A stretch of 64,000 nt of DNA. Source: Rhynchopus sp. YZ270_cl-10 (Eukaryota > Euglenozoa > Diplonemea > Diplonemida > Diplonemidae). The stretch covers positions 248,001 through 312,000 of the forward strand of contig OZ037915.1 of the NCBI GenBank assembly GCA_964035575.1, in the 5' to 3' direction. The translations under genes and the position numbers were made by a program. Each line of letters opens with the position of its first letter. The first letter of the stretch is position 1. This document shows positions 21,125 through 30,900 of the stretch, piece by piece. The notes below the pieces were generated by a model. It saw only the letters and a program-made list of their open reading frames with translations, ran no database searches and was not told the DNA's origin.

Positions 21125-21421
21125 AGGCTCTCCGCTAGGATTTCCGATTTTGAAAATATTCTGTTGATGGTCCACGTTGGTGGGGTACATGCTTGCGCCG
21201 CAGGCGCACGGTACGCAACTTTTTTTTTTACCAACGCCCGATTTTGACTTTTTTGGGACGTTTGAGCACTCACCTCTCCATATCTTCTTCCCCTGAGCTT
21301 TTTTGACAGGTAGAACGGGTCTGAACCACTTAGCAGAACTTTTTTTTTTTTTCTTTTTTTCCCCATTTTCAAAAAGTTCTGTTGACAATCAACAGAACTT
21401 TAGTACCTAGCGGAGTGCCTG
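21125..21421. mobile_element. hAT-like MITE B (297 bp)
   Basis: Terminal inverted repeats CAGGC(T/A)CTCCGCTAGG with one mismatch. TTTTAGAT flanks it at 21117-21124, shared with element A, and at 21422-21429. It contains the GCGCCGCAGGCGCACG motif and a hairpin AAGTTCTGTTGA/TCAACAGAACTT near its right end. It belongs to a different family from element A but used the identical target octamer. Confidence 0.85.
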
Positions 21422-22679
21422 TTTTAGATATTATGTGCGTTCTGTCTGTTCACTAATGTGCCCTCCTTCTCCAAAAGATCAAACAGTTGATTTGAGATAT
21501 GCACAGCAATCTTGTATCCACACACAGGGCATACCACGGGGTTTGCATTCAGACACATAAGAAATAATGGGAGAAAGTAAGAAGATTAAGAATTCTGCAC
21601 TCAGGCAGAGTGATTGAGTCATCCCTGACGACGCGTCATTTAGAGCGAAACAAAAAATACCACATCCCGGTCTCGATTACATTGTCTGGTGTTTATGTGG
21701 CCGTACCATGCAGTCCAGTTCGTGGTTTACATCTACTTCGAGAGATAAAATGAGCATGTGCGAAACAGAGGGGAATCATATCGGATGAAGCAAAAAGTAA
21801 ACAAAAAAAAAAAAAATAAGACACAAAACACAAACGTGAGAAACCACCCAGCACCAACAAGGGGAACTGGAGGACCCCACACGACAGCTCTGAGGAGAGA
21901 GCAGAGAATCTTCATATACACACTGTTGATTCTAAACAAACGAGGGGGGGGGAGGAAAATCGTAGAAAAATGGGAGGGATTGAAACATTGCACGGGCAAA
22001 CCAGGGCTGGTACTCAAATATAGGGCGCAGTTAGCGGAAGCCAAGCTTGGTCACCAATAAAAATACCTCTCGAAAGTCAATAAGGAAGAAAGCAGGAAAG
22101 GATCCGTCGTTCCCGAAGCTGTTCTGTGTGTGTTTTCACGATGGTATTGGTTGTGAAGTGTGACAAAACAAGTACACAAAACTAGCCGGATCGTGCAGTC
22201 ATTTTCCATATTTCGTTAGCCAAGATCTTGGTATTAAAAACAGGAGGGTTGGAATTTAAAAAAGAAAACACAAAAATCCCCAAAATCCAGTGTTTCTCAT
22301 GGTTTCCCTGGATCCAGGGGTACTTAACTATTTTTTCAAAAAAAAACACATATTTCTGACCAAATGGACCAATACGTATTCCTTTTTTGACAAGTACCCC
22401 GGGATGCGCAGGTTTCGTGAGTTCTTCCACATCAAAGGGATCACCTCATGAAATTCAATACCTCTTGAACAAACTTGGATTTAGACCCTTTTGGGTCATT
22501 CTTGGGCCAGCCAAAACCGCAAAATCCACCGCACCATTCCGACTCTCAGGTGTGTTTTCCTCAAAAAACGAAAGATTGCGCAAAAATAATGCTACAGCAG
22601 AGAAGAGTAGGTGTCGCCACTAGACCTGTTTCTGTACAAACCTACAACACGCAAGGTACAAGAAAAGAGTACAGTAAAA

Positions 22680-23234
22680 TTATTTCGCTTCATAGTCGTT
22701 AAGGATGCCAAGGTCGGAGAGACACACCAGCAGCCCGGACAGAATGAGCACAGTCTCGCCCACAATGCGCCCGCTGTATGCCAGACGGTAGTACGCCTTG
22801 AGGTTATCGGCGTCCTTCACACCGTCGTCGTCGCCACCCGTGTTGTCAATGATGTACGTTGTCTGCTTGCCTCTGAAGATGACCAACAGCACACCGCCCA
22901 GAAGGTACACTGCAATCGCAGCGAAGCTCACCATTCTGTACGCAGGCGTGCGCCTCATGCCCCTGAACGAGAGGAACAGAAGCAGCATCGACATTGCGGA
23001 GATCAAACAGCCAGCAACCGTCAGCATCGTCTCGTGGCCGTAGAAGTCAGGGCGGAACGCTTCTGCAATGGCAACAGGCACCAAAAAGTAGAACGCATTC
23101 CCAAGCAGAAGCACAAAGCTGCGAATCACCTGTCCCCAAGGACGCACATGAACAGCCACGTCGCCGTACGTCGTTGTGTCGTCAGCAGCTCTGTTCTCCG
23201 TCACGTCTGCGAACGGTGTCTCGGTTGGTGCCAT
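22680..23234 (-). CDS. four-helix membrane protein family, copy 3 (184 aa)
   Basis: Starts MAPTETPFADV as in copy 2 and keeps all four helices. The acidic loop differs (NTGGDDDGVKDADNLK), as does the preceding TTYIIDN. Helix 4 reads ETVLILSGLLVCLSDLG. The stop is TAA instead of TGA, shared with copy 4 together with a matching 3' flank (CAAGGTACAAGAAAAGAGTA). It thus pairs with copy 4 in its 3' half and with copy 2 in its 5' half, suggesting a mosaic made by conversion or unequal exchange. Confidence 0.85.
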   Translation of the reverse strand: MAPTETPFADVTENRAADDTTTYGDVAVHVRPWGQVIRSFVLLLGNAFYFLVPVAIAEAFRPDFYGHETMLTVAGCLISAMSMLLLFLSFRGMRRTPAYRMVSFAAIAVYLLGGVLLVIFRGKQTTYIIDNTGGDDDGVKDADNLKAYYRLAYSGRIVGETVLILSGLLVCLSDLGILNDYEAK

Positions 23235-23289
23235 TTTTTGTGTTGAAACCTTTTGTCGTGAAATGCTGAATCGGGGGGGAAACTGAATT

Positions 23290-23374
23290 CAAGAAAAGTT
23301 TATAAGATGACCCAAGCCTCTCGCGCTTAGTCACCTTTGATCACATACGTTATCGCGTAGCATCAGCTGCGCGG
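23290..23374. mobile_element. 85-bp family B insertion flanked by AATT
   Basis: AATT occurs at 23286-23289 and 23375-23378; the paralogous site in copy 2 reads ACTGAATTAAAA with one AATT (19353-19356). The insert holds the family B stem-loop (23304-23337, AAGATGAC...CCTCTCGCG...CTTAGTCACCTT) and a second hairpin CGCGTAGC/GCTGCGCG at its right end. The same two-hairpin layout is seen at 58969-59041. It shows that at least this family B copy arrived by insertion. Confidence 0.7.
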
Positions 23375-23398
23375 AATTAAAATAAAACTTTGGTTACG

Positions 23399-23600
23399 TA
23401 CTAGACGCCTTGCGGGAGGGGAGGGAACAAGAGGTGGAATGGGGTTCGTTTTGCTAACCGGAGGGTCGACGGATGGAGGGGGGCTGTGCAAGGGGCATAT
23501 TGCAAATATTGGAATTGTGATTCAGTATTTTTTGTGCTTTTAGATAATAGTATGTTCTGTCTTTCTGTCTGTTCACTAATGTGCCCTCCTTCTCCAAAAA
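23399..23600 (-). promoter_or_regulatory. upstream block U1 of copy 3
   Basis: TACTAGACGCCTTGCGGGAG, GACGGATGGAGGGG, GTGCAAGGGGCATATTGC, TTTTTGTGCTTTTAGATAAT and TGTCTGTTCACTAATGTGCC. About 165 bp from the start codon once the 85-bp insertion is discounted. Confidence 0.55.
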
Positions 23601-23682
23601 GATCAAACAGTTGATTTGAGATATGCACAGCAATCTTACGACACACCATGCAAAAAGAAAAAAAAAAAGAGAAAACTTTTGT

Positions 23683-23730
23683 AAGATGGAATGTGCCTCT
23701 CCTCTCTACTCCTCTACACACACACATCTT
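23683..23730 (+). repeat. family B-like stem-loop
   Basis: AAGATG/CATCTT outer arms, with GTGCCTCTCCTCTC in the loop and CACACACA on the right. Confidence 0.6.
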
Positions 23731-24012
23731 GGTGCTCTCGTGCACATCAAAAAGAATAGTTGGATTAGTACAAACGCCTCACCGTTTCGGCGGACAGCAG
23801 GCATTCGTTGTCCGCTGGGTTATGGAACCCGCAGAGAGTTCATATGTATCCACACACGGGGCATACCACGGAGGGTTTGCATTCAGACACATAAGAAAGG
23901 GGGAATGGGAGAAAGTTAGAGGATTAAGAATTCTGCACTCAGGCAGTGCTTGAGTCATACAACGAGATGTCATTTAGGGCGAAACAAAAACACCACATCC
24001 CGGTCTCCATTA

Positions 24013-24106
24013 CCGTATTCGTACAAAAAATTATCGTAAAAAAGGTCGAACTTCCAGAAATCCGGAAAAGGTCAAACATTGTAGTAGATAATTTGTACGA
24101 ATACGG
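24013..24106. mobile_element. 94-bp MITE at a TA target
   Basis: Terminal inverted repeats CCGTATTCGTACAAA, with TA on both sides (24011-24012, 24107-24108). The paralogous spacer has a single TA at 21678-21679 in CGATTACATTG, an exact empty site. TA duplication suggests a Tc1/mariner-type mobiliser. Confidence 0.85.
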
Positions 24107-24375
24107 TACATTCGTCGTGTTTGTGTGGCCGGGACCGGGTGGACCCAAACTATGCAGTCCATTTTTCGTGGTGTATCATCTTGACATGCCAGACTTCGGC
24201 GAGAAATAAAATGAGAATTTTTTTGTGCGAAACAAAAGAGTGGAATCATATCGGATGAAGCAAAAAAGAGTAAAACAAAAACAAAAAAATATGACAACAC
24301 AAAAGTGAGACACCACCCAGCACCAACAAGGGGAACTGGAGGGCCCACACGACAGCTCTGAGGGGAGAGCTAAGA

Positions 24376-24492
24376 ACCTTAATATGCACACTGTTGATTC
24401 TTTAAACGAGGGGGGGGAGTATAAAAAAAAAATCGCAGAAATGGGAGAGATATTAAAAAAGTTGGAACGCTTCCTCACCCAGATCACATTTC
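24376..24492 (+). repeat. family G repeat
   Basis: CACACTGTTGATTCTTTAAAC, a G-rich run, then GTTGGAACGCTTCCTCACCC and AGATCACA. Confidence 0.65.
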
Positions 24493-25015
24493 CAAGGGTG
24501 CTGCGTAGTGAGGCACCAAAAAAAGAAAATGAACTCCGTCTCGCAAGATCGATGAAGCCATACCTATTAAACAGAGAGAAAAAGTTGCAAATCTGAGGTT
24601 AGACCTGAGCCTCACCGTTGCTCAGTGACCTTTACAACACACTATCATCCTGTACCACTCCACAAAAGACGAGGAGAGAACAAGCTACCAGGTCTGTTTT
24701 GCATCTGTTGTATCGGCAATCACCTAATACACCCACCTTCATGGGCAAACCAGGGGTCGGAACTCAATAGGCCGAAGCCTTTTTGACTACCTACTTCTCC
24801 TTAACAACAATGAAAAGCAAAGACCTTCCCTGTAGTCCACACATGAGTGTTCTTCACTGTGTATGGCTACCTGCAAAAACAGGGGGTTTTTTTTGGTGGG
24901 TTTCCGGCCAAGAGACTGCCCTGACGTTTTGAAACAGGAACATTATGTATGGCACCACTCTGGTCAAACATTGCAAACATTTTCTACTAGAAAAGAGTAA
25001 AAAAGAACTACGGTT

Positions 25016-25075
25016 ATTGATGCAGGCACCTCCGACTGACCCACTGTACGATGCCAGCCATCCGATGAAAGCATA
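25016..25075 (+). repeat. family H repeat
   Basis: TATTGATGCAGGCACCTCCG, ACTGACCCACTGTACGATGC, CAGCCATCCGATGAAAGCA. Copies lie at 45373, 45720 and 47740, with partial ones at 43399 and 60569. Confidence 0.7.
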
Positions 25076-25901
25076 AAGAATATAGACCACAGCACATCGG
25101 CGACTATCACTGTAGCAAAATGCCAAAATAGTTGCGCTGAGGAAAAGTCAACAGGGGAGAAGGGGAAGGGGGAGGGGAGAAAGAAAAACTTGAAAGAGTT
25201 GAATGGTGTTCATCCAAATATTTCAACGCGAAAAGAAAAAAAGGGAGGAGGGAAACAAATCTAAGCTGTGTGCTTAGTCACCAATAAAAAGCCTCTCGAA
25301 GTTCAATAACAAAAGAAAAGAGGAAAAGGGTTCGTCGTTGCCGAAGCTGTTCTGTGTGTGTTTTTCACTCAAATGGTATTGGTTGTGACATGTGACAAAA
25401 AAAGTGCACCAAATTAGCCGGATCGTGCCTGTCAGTCATTTTCCATATTTCCTATTGCCAAGAGCTTAAGATCTTGGTAAAACAGGAGGGTTGGAAAAAG
25501 AAAACACAAAAAAAAAATTCCCAAAAATCCAGTGTTTCTCATGGTTTCCCTGGATCCAGGGGTACTTAACTATTTTTTTTCAAAAAACAAATATTTCTGA
25601 TCAAATGGACCAATACGTATTTCTTTTTTGACAAGTACCCCGGGATGCGCCGGTATCGTGAGTTTTTCCACATCGAAGGGAGCCCACCTCATGAAATTCA
25701 ATACCTCTTGAACAAACTTCCAAAAGGGCAAAAACATTAATAGTAATCGATACACGTTTTTTGTTTCTGTGCTATAAACCGTAGTATCCTCAAGGATTAC
25801 GCCAAAGAAAAATGCTGCAGCAGAGAGAGTAGAGCACCACCTTAGACCCGTTTCTGTACACACCTACAACACACAAGGTACAAGAAAAGAGTACAGTAAA
25901 A

Positions 25902-26444
25902 TTATTTCGCTTCGTAGTCGTTAAGGATGCCAAGGTCGGAGAGACACACCAGCAGCCCGGACAGAAGGAGAACAGTCTCGCCCACAATGCGCCCGCTGTA
26001 TGCCAGACGGTAGTACACCTTCAGGTTCTTCACGTCCTTATTACCATCGTCGTCGCTATCTGCAATGTGATCAATGATGTACGTAGTCTGCTTGCCTCTG
26101 AAGATGATCATAAGTACACCGCCCAGTAGGTACACTGCAATCGCAGCGAAGCTCACCATTCTGTACACAGGCGTGCGCCTCATGCCCCTGAACGAGAGGA
26201 ACAGAAGCAGCATCGACATTGCGGAGATCAAACAGCCAGCAACCGTCAGCATCGTCTCATGCCCGAAGTAGTCAGGGCGGAAGGCTTCTGCAATCGCAAC
26301 AGGCACCAAAAAGTAGAACGCATTCCCAAGCAGAAGCACAAAGATGCGAATCACCTGTCCCCAAGGACGCACATTGGTGGCCGCAGAACTATATGTTGTG
26401 GCCTCTCCACCATCCTTGTTGTCGTCTGCGGTAAACGGTGCCAT
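25902..26444 (-). CDS. four-helix membrane protein family, copy 4 (180 aa)
   Basis: The most divergent copy at the N-terminus (MAPFTADDNKDGGEATTYSS instead of the ETPFADVTENRAADD type) but it keeps VRPWGQVIR and all four helices. The acidic loop reads HIADSDDDGNKDVKNLK. The stop and 3' flank match copy 3. Its 5' flank carries the U1 block in the form that also begins each dikinase repeat unit, so it forms the boundary between the two tandem arrays. Function unknown. Confidence 0.85.
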   Translation of the reverse strand: MAPFTADDNKDGGEATTYSSAATNVRPWGQVIRIFVLLLGNAFYFLVPVAIAEAFRPDYFGHETMLTVAGCLISAMSMLLLFLSFRGMRRTPVYRMVSFAAIAVYLLGGVLMIIFRGKQTTYIIDHIADSDDDGNKDVKNLKVYYRLAYSGRIVGETVLLLSGLLVCLSDLGILNDYEAK

Positions 26445-26574
26445 TATATGTCAAACCTTTGGGAAATATAACAATAAATCTGTAAATAAAAAAGAGTCGT
26501 TCAGTGGAATGCGTCAAAAATAACTGCCAGTAACAATACAGAGGGAAAATGCGAAAGGGTGGTCGAGGGGTGGA

Positions 26575-26720
26575 AGAGGTTCGTATGTTTCGATGCCAGA
26601 GGGTGAAGGGAAAAGGGGTGGGTGGGGGGGGTAGTGCAAGGGGCGGATGCACTGGCATTGCTGCAATTTTTGTGATTTTAGATATGTATCTGTTTCTGTC
26701 TTGACGTCTGTTCACCATGT
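26575..26720 (-). promoter_or_regulatory. upstream block U1 of copy 4
   Basis: AGAGGGTGAAGGG, GTGCAAGGGGCGGATGCACT, GGCATTGCTGCAATTTTTGT and GATTTTAGATATGTATCTG lie ~190 bp from the start of copy 4 and are near-identical to the block upstream of the dikinase genes. Confidence 0.55.
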
Positions 26721-26927
26721 GTCTCCCTCTGCCTTGGGTTCAGGGCGGCATTTCCTCTACACAGAAGAGAGGAGAAGCCAAAGCCCCTCAACACAAAAAC
26801 GATAGGAGACAGGTGTGTGCAAACGAAGCGAAAACTCTTACAATAATGGGGTGCAGCAATGCAGGGTTGCGGTGCCGGCGTGAGGGCACACACAAAAGCG
26901 CAAAGAAAAAGAAAAAGAAAAACTTGT

Positions 26928-26972
26928 AAAGATAAATGTGCCTCTCCTCTCGTGCACAGCACACACATCTTT
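26928..26972 (+). repeat. family B-like stem-loop, unit 1
   Basis: AAAGAT/ATCTTT outer arms and TGTGC/GCACA inner arms around CTCTCCTCTCGT; the stem sequence differs from the CTAAG/CTTAG type but the loop theme is kept. Confidence 0.7.
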
Positions 26973-27675
26973 TTCAAAAAGAAACGCTCAAATAAGCAAA
27001 AAAGCGAATAAGCGAAAAAGAGCCATGGTGGTGGTGGTGGTGTCTGTGCATTGGAAGCTCCAGACCTCCAGACCACCGCACACATGACCACCTTCTCTTC
27101 TGATACGAAAAGAGGGCAACACGAATGATAAATGGGGTAGGGGAAGCAAAGGTGCATCAAACGCAAAAGACGCCTTGAACGTGCAAGCAAACAAACGCTT
27201 CTAAGCTAAAAAGCCAAGGCACGGCTATTGGTTGCACATATCTCAAGGTGTGGTTCCACGCATCCAGCAGCCCAGTGTATGTCGTCCGGTCCGGCAGGGG
27301 GGGCCACGAGGGAGTGCGGCACAGCTGATAGACATGCAGAAAGATCGCCTGTCTTTTCAGCCTGTGCCTCCCGCAAGAGGAAGGCCAGACAACACGTGGG
27401 GTGCAGACGCGTGCCACAAGAAAGCACAAAATTATTAATTCGAAATATTTTTAAAACTAAACAAAACGCAAAAAAGAACGGTGTGTGGGGGGTGGGGTTC
27501 CGCCCGTGGAACGTCCTTCTTACGGTGTTTCTCTCCTATTAATGCTCACGGACGCTTGTACACACCTTCCCTTCGAGGAAAACATGCAGCGGCACATCCG
27601 TGGCAGGAGGGAAATCAAAAGGTGAATATAACATACGAGACACAACAAAACAAAAAAGTGGGCCTCCGGAGTGGA

Positions 27676-27679
<4 letters not shown>

Positions 27680-27713
<34 letters not shown>

Positions 27714-27715
27714 AA
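27680..27715. repeat. GTGAAA microsatellite, 6 copies (unit 1)
   Basis: Perfect hexamer repeat in the 3' flank of dikinase copy 1. Confidence 0.95.
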
Positions 27716-27971
27716 AGAATAAAACCAGGTGAATATTGTGCACGAAACCTTGGTGGGGAAAAGGTGCTTGGTGATCCAATTAAACAAAAATGCACCCATG
27801 CATGCACAAAACCTAGAGAGAAAAAAAGAAAAAAAACAAAGAAATGATAAAAAAACAAAGTAAAATAGTAACAGTGCAACAACCATTGATGGTGTGGGTC
27901 AAAAAAAACAAAAGGACCATTACCAGTCAAGGTCAAGGAAGCGGGGCCCAGGGCACAAAAGGGCACAGGGC

Positions 27972-30900
27972 TTAGTCGATCCAGGGACGGGCCTGCTTGA
28001 CCTCAAGGTGTCCACGGGAGTTGTCGGTGGTGCGTGTGATCTTGAATTCAATGTCCATCGCAAAGCTGCTGCCACCGGACAGCTGGGTCTTGTAGTGCGC
28101 CTGGATCTTCTCCATGGCAACACGCAGCTCCTCAATCTCGTCGTCCTCAAGCACGTTCGTTGTCGGCACAGGCAGGCCGTACACAGTCTCGACGTTCGAC
28201 CGGCGGATGTACTGGTTGATCCACTGGTACTCGATGGAGCCGTCCGGTGCGTTTCCATAGACACGGGCCAGAAGGAACTCGTCTGGGACCGAGTTCACGG
28301 TCTCCCCACCCACCACAATGGGCTCCGGGTTCGTGACAGAGATCTCCCCGTACTGTGCGTTGACGTAGTGGCCGTCGCCCGCCTGGAAGATGTTCTTCGT
28401 GACACCCACACCGTTGACCTGCTCGTCCCCGTAGCTCTCGTGCGCCAGCACACCCATGTAGGTCTTGAAGTGGTCGATGCGGTAGAAGTCACGCTCCTCA
28501 AAGGCACGGAACGTCCACAGCCCCGCCCACACCTTCTTCGCCGACTCCGCAAGCACCCCCTCATCCGGGTCGTGTGTCGTCGACTCGTACAGCCCGGCCC
28601 CGTTGAACCCCTCAAGGTCCTCGTTGTTTGTCGACGACCGCAGACGCACCGAGCGCAGCATCGTCCCGTCGGCCTCCTCCCAGAAGGTGTGCACGGCGTT
28701 CAGCTTCGCCACAATGTCTGCCGGCACCTCACCCTTCTTCACCTCCTTCCGGAAGTCCTTCAGCTTGCTGTCCCGCTCGGCCGCGTCGTCAATAAAGGTC
28801 GCCTCCTGCATGATGGCCGTAATCTGCTCGTAGAAGGTCTTCCCCGCCGCCACGTCGTCTCCGGGCGCAACACACAGACGCCGGAACTCGCCGTTCGGCA
28901 CCTCGAGCATCGTGTCCGGGTCTGTGTCCGTCCCCTCGCAACGCTTCGCCTTCATGTACTCGTCGTACACCGTGAACGGAATGGCATACCCGTCCGGCAC
29001 CTGCCCGGGCAGCAGAATCTTCGCCAGCTCCGCCACGTTCGACGCCTTCGCCCCGTAGCGCACCCAGTCCGCCATCCCAATCGCCGTCAGGCGTGCAGGC
29101 TCCGTCACCGTCAGGTCGCTTTCCGGCGTCTGCGGCTCCGACGGCTGCACACTCGCCAGCCACGCCAGACGCTCCGCCTCCGTCGCCTCCTCAAGCGAGT
29201 ACCCGTCCACAGTCACCGTGTACTTCACAATCTTCCCCACAAGGGCAACCACGTCCGGCGCAGTCGACGCCCCGCGCACGTACGCGTTCGGCATGTTGTT
29301 CTGCTTCGCCTTCAGGTTGATGTGCGACAGCGGCGTCTGCGGCTCGTCCGTGATGATCCCACCAACGTGCGACAGGTCGTTCGGGATGTGCTTGAACACC
29401 ACCACGTCCTTGATCGAGAACGTCTCCGACCCGGTCTCAATCACACGCAGCGTCCCGAACCCAACCCCCAGGTTCAGCGGCGAGAACGTCACCCCCGCGT
29501 ACAGCGCCTCGCTCAGCACCACCGCCACCCCCGCAGCCTCAAACGCCGCCTTGTCCGCCTCGTACAGCGCCGTCTGCGACGCCGACGCAGGGAAGTGGTA
29601 CAGCTTCCCCGCAGCCGCCGGGAACGCCGCCGCAATCACCCCGTACGCCTTGATCGTCAGTGCCGCCGCCACAGGGTCCGTCGGCCAGAACTCCACCGTG
29701 TACAGCCCCATCGTCCCTGTCGGCGACTCGTACGTGTCGTGCGCAATCATCGTCCCCGCAATGTTCTTCCGCTCGTCGAAGAAGTACGAGTCCGTGTTGA
29801 ACTGCCCAAGCCCGGAGTTCCCGGTGTACAGCCCCAGCGCCCCGCTCACAAAGTCGTAGTGGTACTGGTGCAGCCCCGTGTTCATGAAGTACAGGCTCGG
29901 GTTCGCTGTGTTGATGTCCAGGATCACAAACTTCACCTCCAGCACCCCGAGTGCCCCGGGCACCGTGCTCCGTGCCGCCAGCCCCTCAAAATCCGCACGT
30001 GTCGCCATCGTTGTCAGGTAGTCCACGTTCAGGTCCGAGCACGCCATGCGCACTGTGATCCCGTCCTGCGTCTGCGAGGTGTCCGAGGTGAATTGGATCA
30101 GTGCCCCGTCCTTCGAGGTCAGTGTGCTCGTGAACTTCGACTTCGACCCCGACTGCTTGAAGACCTGTGTCGGATTGTTTCCGGTCGTGCTCGAGAGCGT
30201 CACGTAGTCGTAGTTCGACTCCGTTTTGAACTCAGACCACACCAGGGTCTGGTACTGCTTCGAGCATGCTGCGTACCAGCACACGTTCTCGTTGTTTGCG
30301 TACTGCGCCTCGGTGTCGGCCGGGTACACCAGCGTCCCTGCGTCGTCTGCAGTGAGCACAATCTTCTGCGCGGCGTCGCACGCCGGGGGGAACGTGAAGC
30401 CCGCAGGCGGGGGTGTCGGTGGCGTCGGGGGAGTCGGCCCGGTCGCCCCGCACGTCCACGACACAGTGAACCCGGTCGCAGTCTCCAGGTCGTCCGAGAG
30501 GAAGTGCACCACCGCACCGTCCTTCCCCGACGTCACAGTGATGGGCGAAGGGATTGTGTTCCCCGAGTGCTGGCCCCTCTCCGTCGCAGGCACCCCGTTC
30601 ACAACGTCGTACGTCGTCACATAGTCGTAGTCTGCCTCCGTGTCAAACTGCGGGAACGTCAGCGTCAGCTCGTCCGCACACGCAACGTACCAGCACGGGT
30701 CCTGCTTCACCGGGTAGTTCTGCCCTGTTCCGGGGTGCTCAAACTGGCCCGACGCACCCGACAGCGACTGGCTCAGGCTTGCGTCGCATGCCGCAGGGAA
30801 CGGTGAAGGCGCAGACACCGACGAGCACGTCCACGACACAGTGAACCCGGTCGCAGTCACGTAGTTGTCCGAGTGGAAGTGCACCACCGCACCGTCCTTC

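Larger units (their letters stand above)
19279..22679. other. spacer between copies 2 and 3 with nested transposons
   Basis: The 5' flank of copy 2 (19279-19522) resumes at 21430 after two hAT-like insertions. From 21430 to 22680 the spacer matches, with gaps, the spacer between copies 3 and 4 (23560-25900), so genes 2-4 are a tandem array including flanks. It includes a partial family C/G region (21690-21985). No gene is supported. Confidence 0.7.
23235..25901. other. spacer between copies 3 and 4
   Basis: Paralogous to the copy 2-3 spacer. Extra pieces relative to that spacer include an 85-bp stem-loop insertion (23290-23374), a 94-bp TA element (24013-24106) and about 850 bp around 24490-25340 with a family H repeat. 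No gene is supported. Confidence 0.7.
26445..27971. other. spacer before dikinase copy 1
   Basis: Holds the U1 block of copy 4, a family B-like stem-loop at 26928, a (GTG)n patch near 27026-27041, and a GTGAAA microsatellite at 27680. A 170-codon frame at 26678-27190 has no recognisable features and is treated as noise. The same sequence recurs in the next two units. Confidence 0.65.

Noticed and set aside
26678-27190. 170-codon minus-strand frame in each dikinase spacer
   Set aside because: No recognisable domain, signal peptide or codon bias. Its presence in three units is explained by the tandem duplication.
27894-30806. 970-codon open frame antisense to the dikinase gene, repeated at 32659-35571 and 37436-40348
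   Set aside because: It is Arg/His/Val-rich with no domain. It follows from the high third-position GC of the sense gene, and identity between units only reflects the repeat.
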